Positions 45,237 to 45,963 of a stretch of 45,963 nt of DNA are shown here, one piece after another (positions within the stretch are counted from its first letter, which is position 1; each line of letters starts with the position of its first letter). The translations under genes and the position numbers were made by a program. This DNA is from an uncultured Helicobacter sp. GTDB lineage: Bacteria > Campylobacterota > Campylobacteria > Campylobacterales > Helicobacteraceae. The stretch spans positions 1-45,963 of the forward strand of contig CASEHV010000016.1 of assembly GCA_949287835.1 (NCBI GenBank), in the 5' to 3' direction. Below the pieces are notes generated by a model, which did not search any database, had not been told where the DNA came from, and saw only the letters and a list, made by a program, of their open reading frames with translations.

Positions 45237-45963
45237 CTATTTAAACAACGCATTTTCACTATGATTTTCCCTCTCAAAGCCACTTAATCTATGTTTATCC
45301 TCTATCTTACCACCATTTTTAAGCCTCTCTAGTATCATCTCATAATATGGCTTATGTAGTTCGCTAGATAGCCATTTGCGTTTAAGTCTTTCACAAAGTA
45401 GGATTTCATTTCCACTCCCACCAAAGAGGATAAATACAGAATCTCCCTCATTTGTGCAAGACTTTATAAACATCTCTATCATCTTGCTAGGAAGCTGACA
45501 GGCATGAAAGGTCTTATCCTTACTCACATTTTTGACTAAATCAAAATAAAACCACGAATATGGCATTCTGCCCTTATGCCCATCTTGCATTCTTTGTAAG
45601 ATTCTCTTATCTGTTGGATTTTGATAAGGCAGGGCGACATTATCTTTATAAAAATGATTATCTTTTGTCTTTGTGGCATGTAGTATGCTTCTGTGTGCGG
45701 TTGTAAGCCGTCTTTTACTATGTCCCACATTTGTGTTATACACCCATACATATTCTTGCACATCATAGGCAAGAGAATCTAAACACTTCACACGCAAATA
45801 CGCATTTTGTTTAGGGTAATTTAGCATAAAAAGATTCCCACTAGGCTTTAGCACCCGCATAGATTCCCTAGCTAACTCACAATACCACTCTATATAATCT
45901 TCCCATTTTTGCGTGTATTTTGCTCCATTATAATTGATACCCACATTATAATCAGGGTCGCCA
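45237..45963 (-). CDS. DNA methyltransferase, beta-class, 5' end outside window
   Basis: The visible part, about 241 residues, is cut by the window edge. The frame reads GDPDYNVGINYNGAKY just inside the end; this is the position of catalytic motif IV (DPPY), with Asp in place of the second Pro. Following it, WEDYIEWYCELARESMRVLKPSGNLF is typical. The motif I equivalent, FILFGGSGNEILLCERL, comes near the C-terminus after HACQLPSKMIEMFIKSC, giving the beta-class order (IV before I). A possible GTG start at 45942-45944 would cut off motif IV and is not used. Specificity and any partner endonuclease cannot be judged from here. Confidence 0.82.
   Translation of the reverse strand, partial: GDPDYNVGINYNGAKYTQKWEDYIEWYCELARESMRVLKPSGNLFMLNYPKQNAYLRVKCLDSLAYDVQEYVWVYNTNVGHSKRRLTTAHRSILHATKTKDNHFYKDNVALPYQNPTDKRILQRMQDGHKGRMPYSWFYFDLVKNVSKDKTFHACQLPSKMIEMFIKSCTNEGDSVFILFGGSGNEILLCERLKRKWLSSELHKPYYEMILERLKNGGKIEDKHRLSGFERENHSENALFK

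Overview
The window looks like chromosomal DNA of a Helicobacter species, probably of the enterohepatic type. It is AT-rich by eye. Several gene neighbourhoods match Campylobacterota from memory: the block nucT / chePep-gmk-tatA-argS matches H. pylori HP0323-HP0319, the Ste24-like protease followed by prmC matches HP0382-HP0381, and ctpA-purC matches C. jejuni Cj0511-Cj0512. Group III truncated haemoglobin, a Campylobacter/Helicobacter-type major porin and a non-discriminating-type GltX1 point the same way. I see no rRNA, no tRNA, no CRISPR array, no insertion sequence and no long homopolymer tract of the phase-variation kind.

Layout. 1-2199 is mostly non-coding, with dispersed repeats, one phage-type DUF5675 gene and about 1 kb of GT-rich DNA. 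2200-10010 is a long minus-strand run: lolA, an MFS exporter, ispH-kdsA, ribF, rmuC, ctb, msrA, queF. 10075-17927 holds an S1-domain protein, nucT (minus), then chePep, gmk, tatA, argS and a DMT permease. 17928-18424 is a repeat cluster, followed by tpx. 19102-21610 (minus) holds purC, ctpA and a rhodanese. 21737-25053 holds bamA and an unknown gene. 25055-33000 holds an Eis-like acetyltransferase, fur with two small membrane proteins, a cation/proton antiporter, a LysE exporter, tsaE and dnaX. 33116-39549 holds an HDOD protein, lepA, metK, a Ste24-type protease and prmC. 39653-45963 holds the major porin, radA, gltX1, a secreted ADP-ribosyltransferase-like protein and a DNA methyltransferase cut off by the window end.

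Most genes are housekeeping: envelope biogenesis (lolA, kdsA, bamA, tatA, porin), cofactors and isoprenoids (ispH, ribF, queF), translation (argS, gltX1, lepA, prmC, tsaE), DNA metabolism (dnaX, radA, rmuC, nucT) and stress or iron response (msrA, tpx, ctb, fur). Many minus-strand neighbours overlap by 1-4 bases (ATGA, TGATG, TAATG), so they are probably translationally coupled.

Two things stand out. First, the 277-residue protein at 44308-45141 has a signal peptide and the R / STT / QxE active-site pattern of ADP-ribosyltransferase exoenzymes, in the QxE form seen in C3-like toxins. Second, a family of short palindromic repeats, present between genes in near-identical 84-bp inverted copies, also appears inside coding sequence. 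The C-terminal half of DnaX carries many degraded copies that read as Asn/Asp/Ser-rich protein, and the Eis-like gene has a relic. This resembles the behaviour of Rickettsia palindromic elements. The hexamer GAATCT/AGATTC is also very common across the window.
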